Source: Deltaproteobacteria bacterium
GTDB taxonomy: Bacteria; Myxococcota_A; UBA796; GCA-2862545
Assembly (NCBI GenBank): GCA_006226595.1
Contig: SBGP01000012.1
Coordinates: forward strand, 1-64,000
DNA: 64,000 nt
Direction of reading: 5' to 3'
The number at the start of each line of letters is the position of its first letter. Positions within the stretch are counted from its first letter, which is position 1. The notes under the pieces are model-generated. The model made no database searches, had not been told where the DNA came from, and worked only from the letters and a program-made list of their open reading frames with translations. Both the position numbers and the translations under genes were made by a program. Below are positions 36,900-43,437 of the stretch, in pieces.

Positions 36900-38104
36900 G
36901 CCGCCGTTGCCCGGCTGACCGGGATCACCGCGTGTCCGAGCAGCAGGCCGCCCACGAGTGCGGTGGCCGACAGGCCCATCTGGAACGCGACCTCCACGCC
37001 AGCCACGGCCTCGCCGGACATGAGCGCGTCCACGGCGCGAAAGCCGAGGGAGCCCGGGACGAGCAGCAGGATGCCGGGCACCTGGGTCAGCGCGGTGGGG
37101 CCGTGGCTGCGACGGGCGAGCGCGTTCGACCACACGGTCACCGCGAAGGCGGCGAGGGCCGGGCCCAGCCCGCCGAGCAGGGCGCTGCCGAGCGTGCTGG
37201 AGCGCGTGGCAATCACCGCGGTGAGGGCAATCACCGGGAGTGCCCAGCCGGGCGCACGCAGCAGCACGGTGAACGCGAGCGCCACCGAGATCAGCGACCA
37301 GGCCTCGGTGACTGCGGGCATCGCGACGTGTACGGGCTCGAGGGCGGGACCGAGGGCCTGGGTCAGCGCGCGGCCGAGCGCGACGCCGAACCCGAGCTGG
37401 AGCAGGGCCATCGCGGCGCCGATGGCGCGACCGCTGCCGGTGATGCGGTGGCCGGTGGCGAGCTCGGCCATGCCCACGGTCAGCGAGAAGCCGGGGAGGA
37501 AGACGAGCAGGCCCGCGAGCACCGCGATGGAGCTATCGAGCGGCATCACCGTCGCCATCGCCGTGACGCTGCCACCGACGAGCATGGCGGCAACCGTGCT
37601 CACGAGCGCTCCCTGCTTCACGAACACCGCGGCCAGGCCAGCGAGCAGTCCTGCCACGGCGCCGCCGACGGTCTCGTGTAGTCCGCCTCCGAAGACGGGG
37701 GCGGCCGCAGCGGCACACAGGGTGAAGGCCGCAACGATGGCGGTGCGGCCGTAGGGATCGGCGCTGCGCTCGATGATGTCGAGAGCCTCGAGCGCCTGAT
37801 CGGCATCGAGCTCGTGACGACTGACCCGCTCGGCGAGGGCGTGCAGCGACACCAGCCGCGACAGATCGGGCTCGCCGGGGTTCGACAGCTGCATGGTGAC
37901 TCGCTCGTCGCCGACGGTGGCGAGCACCGCGCTCGGCAGCGCGAAGATGCGCACGGGGACGCCCCACGTGTCGGTGAACGTGGCCATGGCCTCCTCGAGG
38001 CGATGCGCCGGTGAACCCGCACGATGCATGGCGGCAGCCAGGCGAAGGGCGAAGATGGCGGGACGCGGGGTCGTCTCGGGAAGGGCGAGCGGCTGGGTGT
38101 TCAT
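36896..38104 (-). CDS. Threonine/serine exporter (ThrE family, two-domain)
   Basis: A 402-residue inner-membrane protein. Residues about 20-110 form the cytoplasmic part of the ThrP/DUF1212 domain (LRLAAAMHRAGSPAHRLEE is characteristic). About ten hydrophobic helices follow: five in the ThrP half (to about 245) and five in the ThrE-C half (about 255-402), ending LLLGHAVIPVSR. Family members export Thr and Ser by antiport. It is divergent from an Lrp/AsnC regulator 88 bp away, the usual arrangement for an amino-acid exporter and its sensor. Its stop overlaps crtZ's stop. Confidence 0.87.
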   Translation of the reverse strand: MNTQPLALPETTPRPAIFALRLAAAMHRAGSPAHRLEEAMATFTDTWGVPVRIFALPSAVLATVGDERVTMQLSNPGEPDLSRLVSLHALAERVSRHELDADQALEALDIIERSADPYGRTAIVAAFTLCAAAAAPVFGGGLHETVGGAVAGLLAGLAAVFVKQGALVSTVAAMLVGGSVTAMATVMPLDSSIAVLAGLLVFLPGFSLTVGMAELATGHRITGSGRAIGAAMALLQLGFGVALGRALTQALGPALEPVHVAMPAVTEAWSLISVALAFTVLLRAPGWALPVIALTAVIATRSSTLGSALLGGLGPALAAFAVTVWSNALARRSHGPTALTQVPGILLLVPGSLGFRAVDALMSGEAVAGVEVAFQMGLSATALVGGLLLGHAVIPVSRATAA

Positions 38105-38192
38105 AGTCCTAAATTCCAATCCCAGGTTCTGATGCCAAACTATCCGCGGGTTTTCTGTGCGTCGCTCGAATACACTGCGGAAGTGAGGGGCT
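38105..38192. promoter_or_regulatory. Divergent control region of exporter and Lrp-type regulator
   Basis: This AT-richer 88-bp region carries a TACACT -10-like box (38171-38176) for the regulator gene, followed by the SD-like GTGAGGGG. It is the natural binding site for the Lrp/AsnC protein it precedes; no clear palindrome was seen. Confidence 0.4.
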
Positions 38193-38669
38193 ATGCGCAC
38201 GCTGGACCGAATCGACTACGCCATCATCCGCGCTCTGCAGAACAATGGACGGCTGTCCAACAAGGAACTCGCGCATGTGGTGGGTCTCGCGCCGTCTTCG
38301 TGCCTTGCACGGGTTCGGGCCCTGCGCGACGACGGGGTCCTTGGTGAGACCCGCACCGAGGTTGCGCCCGGGCGGGTCGGCGTGGGCCTGCAGGCGATGG
38401 TGTTCGTGCGCCTGCGCCTGCACGAGCGGGACGCGTTCGAGTCCTTCCGTAGCCACGCGCTCGCGATGGATGAGCTCGTCGCCCTGTACCAGCTCTCGGG
38501 AGCGGACGACTTTCTCGCCCACGTCGCGGTCCGCGATGCCGAGCACTTGCGTCAGCTGACGATGGACGGCTTCGCCTCGCGCCCGGAGGTCGGGCACCTC
38601 TCCACGTCACTGCTGTTCGGCGCCGAGACCCGCACGCTTCCGGTGTACGAGCCCGACGACGCCAGCTAG
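38193..38669 (+). CDS. Lrp/AsnC-family transcriptional regulator
   Basis: A 158-residue regulator. The N-terminal winged helix-turn-helix is at 5-60 (LDRIDYAIIRALQNNGRLSN, KELAHVVGLAPSSCLARVRAL). A RAM ligand-binding/oligomerisation domain follows at about 65-150 (LSGADDFLAHVAVRDAEHL). The full length is typical. It probably senses an amino acid and controls the divergent ThrE-type exporter. The ATG has a GAGGGG SD. Its stop overlaps the convergent SDR gene's stop on CTAG. Confidence 0.92.
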   Translation: MRTLDRIDYAIIRALQNNGRLSNKELAHVVGLAPSSCLARVRALRDDGVLGETRTEVAPGRVGVGLQAMVFVRLRLHERDAFESFRSHALAMDELVALYQLSGADDFLAHVAVRDAEHLRQLTMDGFASRPEVGHLSTSLLFGAETRTLPVYEPDDAS

Positions 38670-39451
38670 AGCTCCTTCTTGCCGCGCTGGAGCAGCCGGT
38701 GGCGCAGGCTCGTGGGCAACAGCCTGAGCAGGTGCAGCACCTTCGCGTCCCACGGCACCACCGAGCGAGCGGTCTCGCGCTCGATGGCGCGGACGACCGC
38801 TGCGGCGATGACGTCGGGAGAGGCGCCCTTCTTCCACCGGGCCTCGACCTCGGCCTGGGTCTTGCCCGGCATGTTCACGTCGCCGGCGGCGACGATGTTG
38901 GTGTCGATCAGCCCGGGACAGATGGCGAGCACCCGCACGCCCTGCGGGGCCAGCTCGGCGTCGAGGGACTCGGACAGGCCCATCACGCCGAACTTGCTCG
39001 TGCAGTAGGCGGCGCTGTTCGGCACGCCCACCAGCCCGAGGATGCTCGCGGTGTTCACGATGATGCCCTCGCCGCGCTCGAGCATCGCCGGCGAGAAGAA
39101 GTGCACCCCGTGCACGACCCCCCGCAGGTTGATGTCGAGCACGCGCTGCCAGTCCTCGAGGCGCATGGCCTGCACCGGCTTGCCGACACCGATGCCGGCG
39201 TTGTTGTGGAGGATGTCGACCCGCCCCTCGGCGTCGAGCACACGCTCGGCGAGTCGCTGGACGGCGGCGGGGTCCGAGACGTCGACCACGTGGCCGGTGG
39301 CGCCGAGCTCGTCCGCGACCTCACCGAGGGCCTCGGTCTGGACGTCGGCGAGGTGTACGCGCGCGCCCCGAGCGTGGAGCGCTCGCGCGGTGGACCGCCC
39401 GATGCCCGATGCCGCGCCGGTGACTACCGCGACTCGTCCTCGGATGTCCAT
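38666..39451 (-). CDS. SDR-family oxidoreductase
   Basis: A 261-residue classical SDR. Cofactor motif TGAASGIG is at 11-18, NNAG at about 85, the catalytic Ser in NTASILG (about 134), and YCTSK at about 148. Compared with the SDR at 17 kb it is longer at the C-terminus, ending in a basic helix (LLRLLPTSLRHRLLQRGKKEL) that may touch the membrane, as in fatty-acyl or retinol-type SDRs. SD GAGGAGGG is 2-9 nt from the ATG. The substrate is unknown. Confidence 0.88.
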   Translation of the reverse strand: MDIRGRVAVVTGAASGIGRSTARALHARGARVHLADVQTEALGEVADELGATGHVVDVSDPAAVQRLAERVLDAEGRVDILHNNAGIGVGKPVQAMRLEDWQRVLDINLRGVVHGVHFFSPAMLERGEGIIVNTASILGLVGVPNSAAYCTSKFGVMGLSESLDAELAPQGVRVLAICPGLIDTNIVAAGDVNMPGKTQAEVEARWKKGASPDVIAAAVVRAIERETARSVVPWDAKVLHLLRLLPTSLRHRLLQRGKKEL

Positions 39452-39482
39452 CGTCCCTCCTCGGCGTGAACCATAGCGCGCG

Positions 39483-39872
39483 TCACAGCGGGCGGCGCTC
39501 GCCCATGGCGTACCGGCGCAGGTCGTTGAGGTCGAGGCACAGCGCGGTGAGGTTCATGGCGAGCACCATCCGGAGCCACTGGCCGTGAGTGCCGTCGGCT
39601 GGTGCCTCGGCGAGGTGCGGGAACAGCCACACCACCAGCCCGAGCCACGGGAGGTGGGCTGCCGCGACCAGGCGCGTGAACCCCTGTGCGCGCGTGAGCG
39701 CGGCTCCGAGCGCGATGCACGCGAGGTACGTCCCGAGCACGACGGCGCCTTCGCGGTCGAGAAAGGCGAGGGGAGCGAGCCCGTTGACGAGGAGCAGCAT
39801 GCCCGCCCACAGCTGCCAGGTCACTTCGAGGCGGCCGTGCCCGACGAGGTACTCGCGCAGCCCGGTCAGCAC
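39483..39872 (-). CDS. Small multi-pass membrane protein
   Basis: About 129 residues with four hydrophobic segments (LWAGMLLLVNGLAPLAFL, VLGTYLACIALGAALT, LVAAAHLPWLGLVVWLF, WLRMVLAMNLTALCLDL), ending in a basic tail. Not recognised. The GTG start overlaps the end of the rlpA-like gene, so it is probably coupled to it; a later GTG at the residue before TWQLW or the Met in GMLLL are alternatives, and none has a strong SD. Confidence 0.6.
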   Translation of the reverse strand: MLTGLREYLVGHGRLEVTWQLWAGMLLLVNGLAPLAFLDREGAVVLGTYLACIALGAALTRAQGFTRLVAAAHLPWLGLVVWLFPHLAEAPADGTHGQWLRMVLAMNLTALCLDLNDLRRYAMGERRPL

Positions 39873-40234
39873 TTCTCGTACTTCTTCTTGCAGCCGACGA
39901 CGCGGAACTCCACGGGGCCGTGTCCAGCGTCGATCAGACCGATGCGCTTGGCCGCCTTCTGCGACAGGTCGAGCACGCGGCCGTGAGCGTAGGGCCCGCG
40001 GTCGTTGATGACGACGCGCACCTTCTTGCCCGTGTCCACGCTCTTCACGGCGAGCACCGTGCCGAAGGGCAGGGTCTTGTGCGCTGCGGTGCGCCGTCCA
40101 GGCCGAAAGCGCTCGCCGCTCGCGGTGGGCTTGCCGCGAAAGCCGGGCCCGTACCAGGAGGCGGTGCCTCGCTGGATCGGTGCCTTGGCGCAGCCGACGA
40201 GGAGGAGCAGCAGAAGGGGAAGCATTCGAGCCAT
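39866..40234 (-). CDS. RlpA-like double-psi beta-barrel lipoprotein
   Basis: A 122-residue lipoprotein (signal LLLLLLVGC). It is almost only the RlpA double-psi beta-barrel: GTASWYGPGFRGKPTASGE, KTLPFGTVLAV, VVINDRGPYAHGRVLDLS and AAKRIGL. The Asp in the NDRGP motif is the catalytic residue of RlpA lytic transglycosylases, which cleave naked glycan strands at the septum. The SPOR domain of longer RlpA proteins is missing. The ATG lacks an SD and lies 6 nt after a TATCCA box. Confidence 0.88.
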   Translation of the reverse strand: MARMLPLLLLLLVGCAKAPIQRGTASWYGPGFRGKPTASGERFRPGRRTAAHKTLPFGTVLAVKSVDTGKKVRVVINDRGPYAHGRVLDLSQKAAKRIGLIDAGHGPVEFRVVGCKKKYEKC

Positions 40235-40246
40235 CGACCCTGGATA
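40235..40246 (-). promoter_or_regulatory. Putative -10 element before the rlpA-like gene
   Basis: On the minus strand TATCCA is followed after exactly 6 nt (GGGTCG) by the ATG, with no SD in between. Confidence 0.3.
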
Positions 40247-40291
40247 ACCGGCGGCACGTGTGTACAAGGGGATGCACGCGGTGGAGGATTC

Positions 40292-40894
40292 GTGAAGGAC
40301 ATGCCGAGTGCGCTGGTCGCACCCCTGGTGATTGCGACGGTGTTCGGGGTGTTCGCCCTGGCTGGCGTCGCGGGAGGCTGCATCGGAGGACTGTCCGTCG
40401 CCACCCAGGGGACCTACCCGATGCCTCCGGGTATGGCGGACTCCTTCGCGCTGGTCATGGAGCGCACCCGCTGGGTGACCTTCGGTTCGATTGGCGTGGC
40501 CCTGCTGTTCGCGCTGCCCACCGGCGTGCTTCTCCTCGGCGGGGCGCTGGCCACGGTCATGCGCAAGGCGGTGGGCCAGCGCATGCTCGCGTTCGGCTTT
40601 GCATGGGCCGTGCTCTCCGAGCTCGTCGGCTTCGCGTGGGGCATCGCCGCCCAGGTGCTCGTGCTCGGACCGACCATGGAGCTGCTCGACAACGTGCTCA
40701 CGTTGCCGAGCAACACCGGCCAGCCGTTGCCTCCGGGCTTCGAGCACCTCGGCACGTTCGTGATGGCCATCACCGCCATCGCGGTGCTCGCGAGCCTGGT
40801 GTGGATTGCCGTCAAGGTACTCGCCTATCTGTGGGCGAGGAGGCAGGTCCAGCGGGAGGAGGTCTCGGAGTGGTACGCAGCCCTCGAGGGCTGA
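40292..40894 (+). CDS. Four-TM membrane protein of unknown function
   Basis: A 200-residue protein with four hydrophobic segments (VAPLVIATVFGVFALAGVAG, FGSIGVALLFALPTGVLLLGG, LAFGFAWAVLSELVGFAWG, VMAITAIAVLASLVWIAVKVL) and a charged cytoplasmic tail ending EWYAALEG. A Pro-rich loop (LPSNTGQPLPPGF) joins segments 3 and 4. The start is a GTG with GGAGG 5 nt upstream. Not recognised; apparently monocistronic. Confidence 0.7.
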   Translation: MKDMPSALVAPLVIATVFGVFALAGVAGGCIGGLSVATQGTYPMPPGMADSFALVMERTRWVTFGSIGVALLFALPTGVLLLGGALATVMRKAVGQRMLAFGFAWAVLSELVGFAWGIAAQVLVLGPTMELLDNVLTLPSNTGQPLPPGFEHLGTFVMAITAIAVLASLVWIAVKVLAYLWARRQVQREEVSEWYAALEG

Positions 40895-40901
40895 CGGGCG
40901 A

Positions 40902-41105
40902 CTACCAGGCCCGGAAGCGCCGGCGGTGGGGCGTGATGTCGGCGACCAGACGGCCGACCATCGAATCCTCTTCGTCTCCGACCATCACGAAGCCGGCGCG
41001 GTCCATCGGGTCGCGCGGGGTCAGCTCGAACGGACGGGGCAGCTCGAACGGGTGCTTGCGCACGCCTTCACGCGATTCGGCCAGGTCCCAGCGGTTCGAG
41101 TGCAT
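40902..41105 (-). CDS. Small basic/acidic protein, possible gene
   Basis: A 67-residue frame that begins MHSNRWDLAESREG and ends RRRFRAW, with a GGGAGAG SD just before the ATG. It has no hydrophobic segment. The sequence is too short for family assignment, but the upstream AT-richer stretch (41140-41160, with TACATT on the minus strand) could be its promoter. It could also be a chance frame. Confidence 0.4.
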   Translation of the reverse strand: MHSNRWDLAESREGVRKHPFELPRPFELTPRDPMDRAGFVMVGDEEDSMVGRLVADITPHRRRFRAW

Positions 41106-41196
41106 CGGCTCTCCCACTTCCCGACACGCCTTCTCGTCGGTAAGTGCAAATAATGTAACACGGGTGAACCGTGGCAGTGGTCACGCAGATGTGAGG

Positions 41197-41364
41197 CTAT
41201 TCCGTGACGCCTGTCTGGATTTCAGCTTGTTCCTCGACAATGACGGCATCGTCGTCGCCCTCGTCGTCCTGGGGCAGCAAGCTGATGCAGGGTTCCCCAT
41301 AGAGCTCGCGCTGGAGGCGGTCGTAGGGTCGTTCGAGCTCGGTGGCTTCCTCGTCGACGAACAA
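41197..41364 (-). CDS. Small acidic protein, possible gene
   Basis: A 55-residue frame starting at TTG, with AGGAG 7 nt upstream. It is strongly acidic (a DDEGDDDA run near the end) and its C-terminus is EEQAEIQTGVTE. An ATG 11 codons earlier without a good SD is the alternative. It fills an otherwise gene-free gap and may be real; no family recognised. Confidence 0.35.
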   Translation of the reverse strand: MFVDEEATELERPYDRLQRELYGEPCISLLPQDDEGDDDAVIVEEQAEIQTGVTE

Positions 41365-41424
41365 TGGCTCACTCCTGTGGTGGTTCAGGAAGAGCATGCG
41401 GCGGGGCGGTGAGGCACATCCTCT

Positions 41425-41456
41425 CAGGTGGCTGACGGGCGCCTTTCAGTCACCTG
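41425..41456 (-). terminator. Inverted repeat after the last gene of the TRAP/pyrE cluster
   Basis: Arms CAGGTGGCTGA and TCAGTCACCTG (11 bp, one mismatch) are separated by 10 nt, 28 nt beyond the stop of the secreted-protein gene. There is no T-run, so termination efficiency is uncertain. Confidence 0.4.
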
Positions 41457-41484
41457 ACACGTCGGCCGCCTGGAAGGCAGCCTG

Positions 41485-42045
41485 CTAGTGGCTGGAGAGG
41501 TCCCAGGAGAGCGTGCCATGGCCATAGCCGCTGCCGACGTGGAGCTCGACGAGGCGCGGGTTCTCGACCGTCGACGCGAAGCGGGCCACCCACAGCTCGG
41601 ACCAGATGTTGAGGTGCGTGAACAGGGCGCGCTGCACGCTGGTCGGCTTGTCGAGCTCGTACACGGTGACGAGCGACTGCGGCTGCCCATCGGCCTCGAG
41701 GCGGAGCATCCACCCGTCTTCGCCCGTCCCGAACTGGTGGTTGGGCTTGGGCGAGTCCGAGGAGAAGACCACCTCGTGGTACGCGGTGGCGTCCTCGCGG
41801 TTTCGGCGCACGAAGTCCGCGTGCTCCTCGTCCGAGGTGCCGGTCAGCGTGCGGCGCTCGTCGGCGTAGGTGTCGCGGAAGTCGCGGGTGAGGAGGGTCG
41901 CCCGCATGATCAGCGCGGTCTCGAAGCCCTCGTAGACGATGAGCTCCTCGGTGTGGGCCTTCAGCGCGCGCTTGTAGGTGCGCGACGGTGTGGCTGCGAC
42001 CAGGAACAGCAACGAGCCGGCGAGCAGGGCAACCCTGGCCCTCAT
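41485..42045 (-). CDS. Exported protein of unknown function, coupled to pyrE
   Basis: A 186-residue protein with signal peptide MRARVALLAGSLLFLVAATP. The body is a compact alpha/beta domain with conserved-looking YEGFETALIMRATLL, TYADERRTLTG and EDGWMLRLEADG. Not recognised. Its start overlaps the pyrE stop (ATGA), making it the last gene of the operon that begins with tatT. The tight coupling says it is co-expressed, not that it shares a pathway. Confidence 0.75.
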   Translation of the reverse strand: MRARVALLAGSLLFLVAATPSRTYKRALKAHTEELIVYEGFETALIMRATLLTRDFRDTYADERRTLTGTSDEEHADFVRRNREDATAYHEVVFSSDSPKPNHQFGTGEDGWMLRLEADGQPQSLVTVYELDKPTSVQRALFTHLNIWSELWVARFASTVENPRLVELHVGSGYGHGTLSWDLSSH

Positions 42046-42593
42046 GCCTTGCCCTCGAGCTGAGCCCGCGTCGCGAGCGCCTCGAGGGTGAAGCCGTGCT
42101 CGGCGAGTCGCTCGGAGGCGCCTTCCTGGCGGTCGACCACGGTCAGCGTCTGCACGACGTCGAGACCCGCTTCGCGGGCGCGGTCCACCGCCTTGAGCAG
42201 CGAGCCGCCCGTGGTGGTGGTGTCCTCGACGATGCACACCTTGCTGCCCTCGGGCAGGTTGCCGAGGCCGACGACGTAGGCGCCGACGCCATGGCCCTTG
42301 GGCTCCTTGCGGATCAGGAAGCCGTGTACCGGGCGTCCGAGGTGTCCCGACAGGGCCGCAGCCGAGCTCGCCACCGGATCGGCACCCATGGTCAGGCCGC
42401 CGACGCCGACGACGCCGTCAGCGAGTCGCTCGAGCACGAGCTGGGCCACGAGGGCGGAGCCCCGCGCGTGCAGCGTCGTCTGGCGCGCGTCCACGTAGAA
42501 GTCGGAGGTCTTGCCGCTCGCGAGGGTGAAGGTTCCGTACTTCACGGACTTCTCTCGCAGCAGCGCCAGCAGTTCGGTGTGCGCGTCGCTCAT
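42042..42593 (-). CDS. pyrE: Orotate phosphoribosyltransferase
   Basis: A 183-residue type I phosphoribosyltransferase. The PRPP-binding motif VCIVEDTTTTGGS is at about 117-129; the OPRT-specific KYGTFTLASGKTSDFYVD is near the N-terminus (about 18-35), and the flexible loop RKEPKGHG near 95. It converts orotate and PRPP to OMP in pyrimidine synthesis. The start was set by the Met before SDAHTELLALL with a weak GAGAG SD. It sits between a lipase-like gene and an exported protein rather than with other pyr genes. Confidence 0.93.
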   Translation of the reverse strand: MSDAHTELLALLREKSVKYGTFTLASGKTSDFYVDARQTTLHARGSALVAQLVLERLADGVVGVGGLTMGADPVASSAAALSGHLGRPVHGFLIRKEPKGHGVGAYVVGLGNLPEGSKVCIVEDTTTTGGSLLKAVDRAREAGLDVVQTLTVVDRQEGASERLAEHGFTLEALATRAQLEGKA

Positions 42594-42603
42594 GGTGCTC
42601 TCA

Positions 42604-43434
42604 TCACCCCTGGGCGGGGGCGCCGTCAAGGTGCGCGAGCATCCACCCGGCGATCTCGCGGGTGAAGGCGTCGTTTCCGGGCTCGTTGTGGACCTCGTGC
42701 TTGAGGCCGCTTCGCGGCAACAGCTCGATCTCGGCCCGGTAGTCGGACCCGAACTGGCGGGCCGCCGGGTCGCTGATGATCGGGTCCTCGGTGCCCCACG
42801 TGATGAGCAGCGGCGTGGTGTAGCGACCGACGTGGTCCCCGATGCGGCCGCGGGCCGCGTTGAACTCGGTGAGCCAGCGGGGGGTCGCCCAGTGATGGAC
42901 GAGGGGGTCCGCCTCGTAGGCGTCCACCACCGCGCGGTCGGTGCAGATCATGTCGGAGGAGAGCTCGTTGTCGAGCTGCAGACTCGGCCACACGCGGGTG
43001 AGGATCTTCGCGCCCTGGGCCTTCCACATCGGCACCTTCACCGCGGGCTCGAAGGGAGGCGCCGAGATCGCTGCGGCCTGGACCCGGTCCTCGTTCGCGC
43101 GCAGCCAGTCCATGGTGATGATGCTGCCCATGGAGTGGCCGTACACGAAGAAGCGGCCGGGGATTTCCTTGGCCACGGTCTCGATGTCGTCGTGGTACTT
43201 GTGCCAGCGCTCGACGAAGCCCTGCTTGCCGCCGCTGCGTCCGTGGCCGCGGACGTCGACGCCGCGCACGCGGATGCCGTGCGCGTTGAAGGCCCGAGCG
43301 ACGTGCTCGTAGCGGGCGATGTGCTCGCCGAGTCCGTGCACGAGCAGCAGATCGGCCTTCACCTCCACCTCGGGCTCCCAGAGCTGGGCGTGGATGTGGG
43401 TGCCATCCGTGGAGGTGCGGGTCAGTTCAGTCAT
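42604..43434 (-). CDS. Alpha/beta hydrolase (monoacylglycerol-lipase-like)
   Basis: A 276-residue serine hydrolase. LLLVHGLGEHIARYEHVA is the oxyanion region, VRGHGRSGG the loop that follows; the nucleophile elbow is YGHSMGS (Ser about 98), the acid is Asp in GTEDPI (about 218) and the His is in LKHEVHNE (about 247). This is the lysophospholipase/monoglyceride-lipase pattern. It starts 3 nt after the TRAP permease stop, so it belongs to the transporter operon and may act on imported or envelope-derived acyl esters (inference). Confidence 0.88.
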   Translation of the reverse strand: MTELTRTSTDGTHIHAQLWEPEVEVKADLLLVHGLGEHIARYEHVARAFNAHGIRVRGVDVRGHGRSGGKQGFVERWHKYHDDIETVAKEIPGRFFVYGHSMGSIITMDWLRANEDRVQAAAISAPPFEPAVKVPMWKAQGAKILTRVWPSLQLDNELSSDMICTDRAVVDAYEADPLVHHWATPRWLTEFNAARGRIGDHVGRYTTPLLITWGTEDPIISDPAARQFGSDYRAEIELLPRSGLKHEVHNEPGNDAFTREIAGWMLAHLDGAPAQG

Positions 43435-43437
43435 GAA

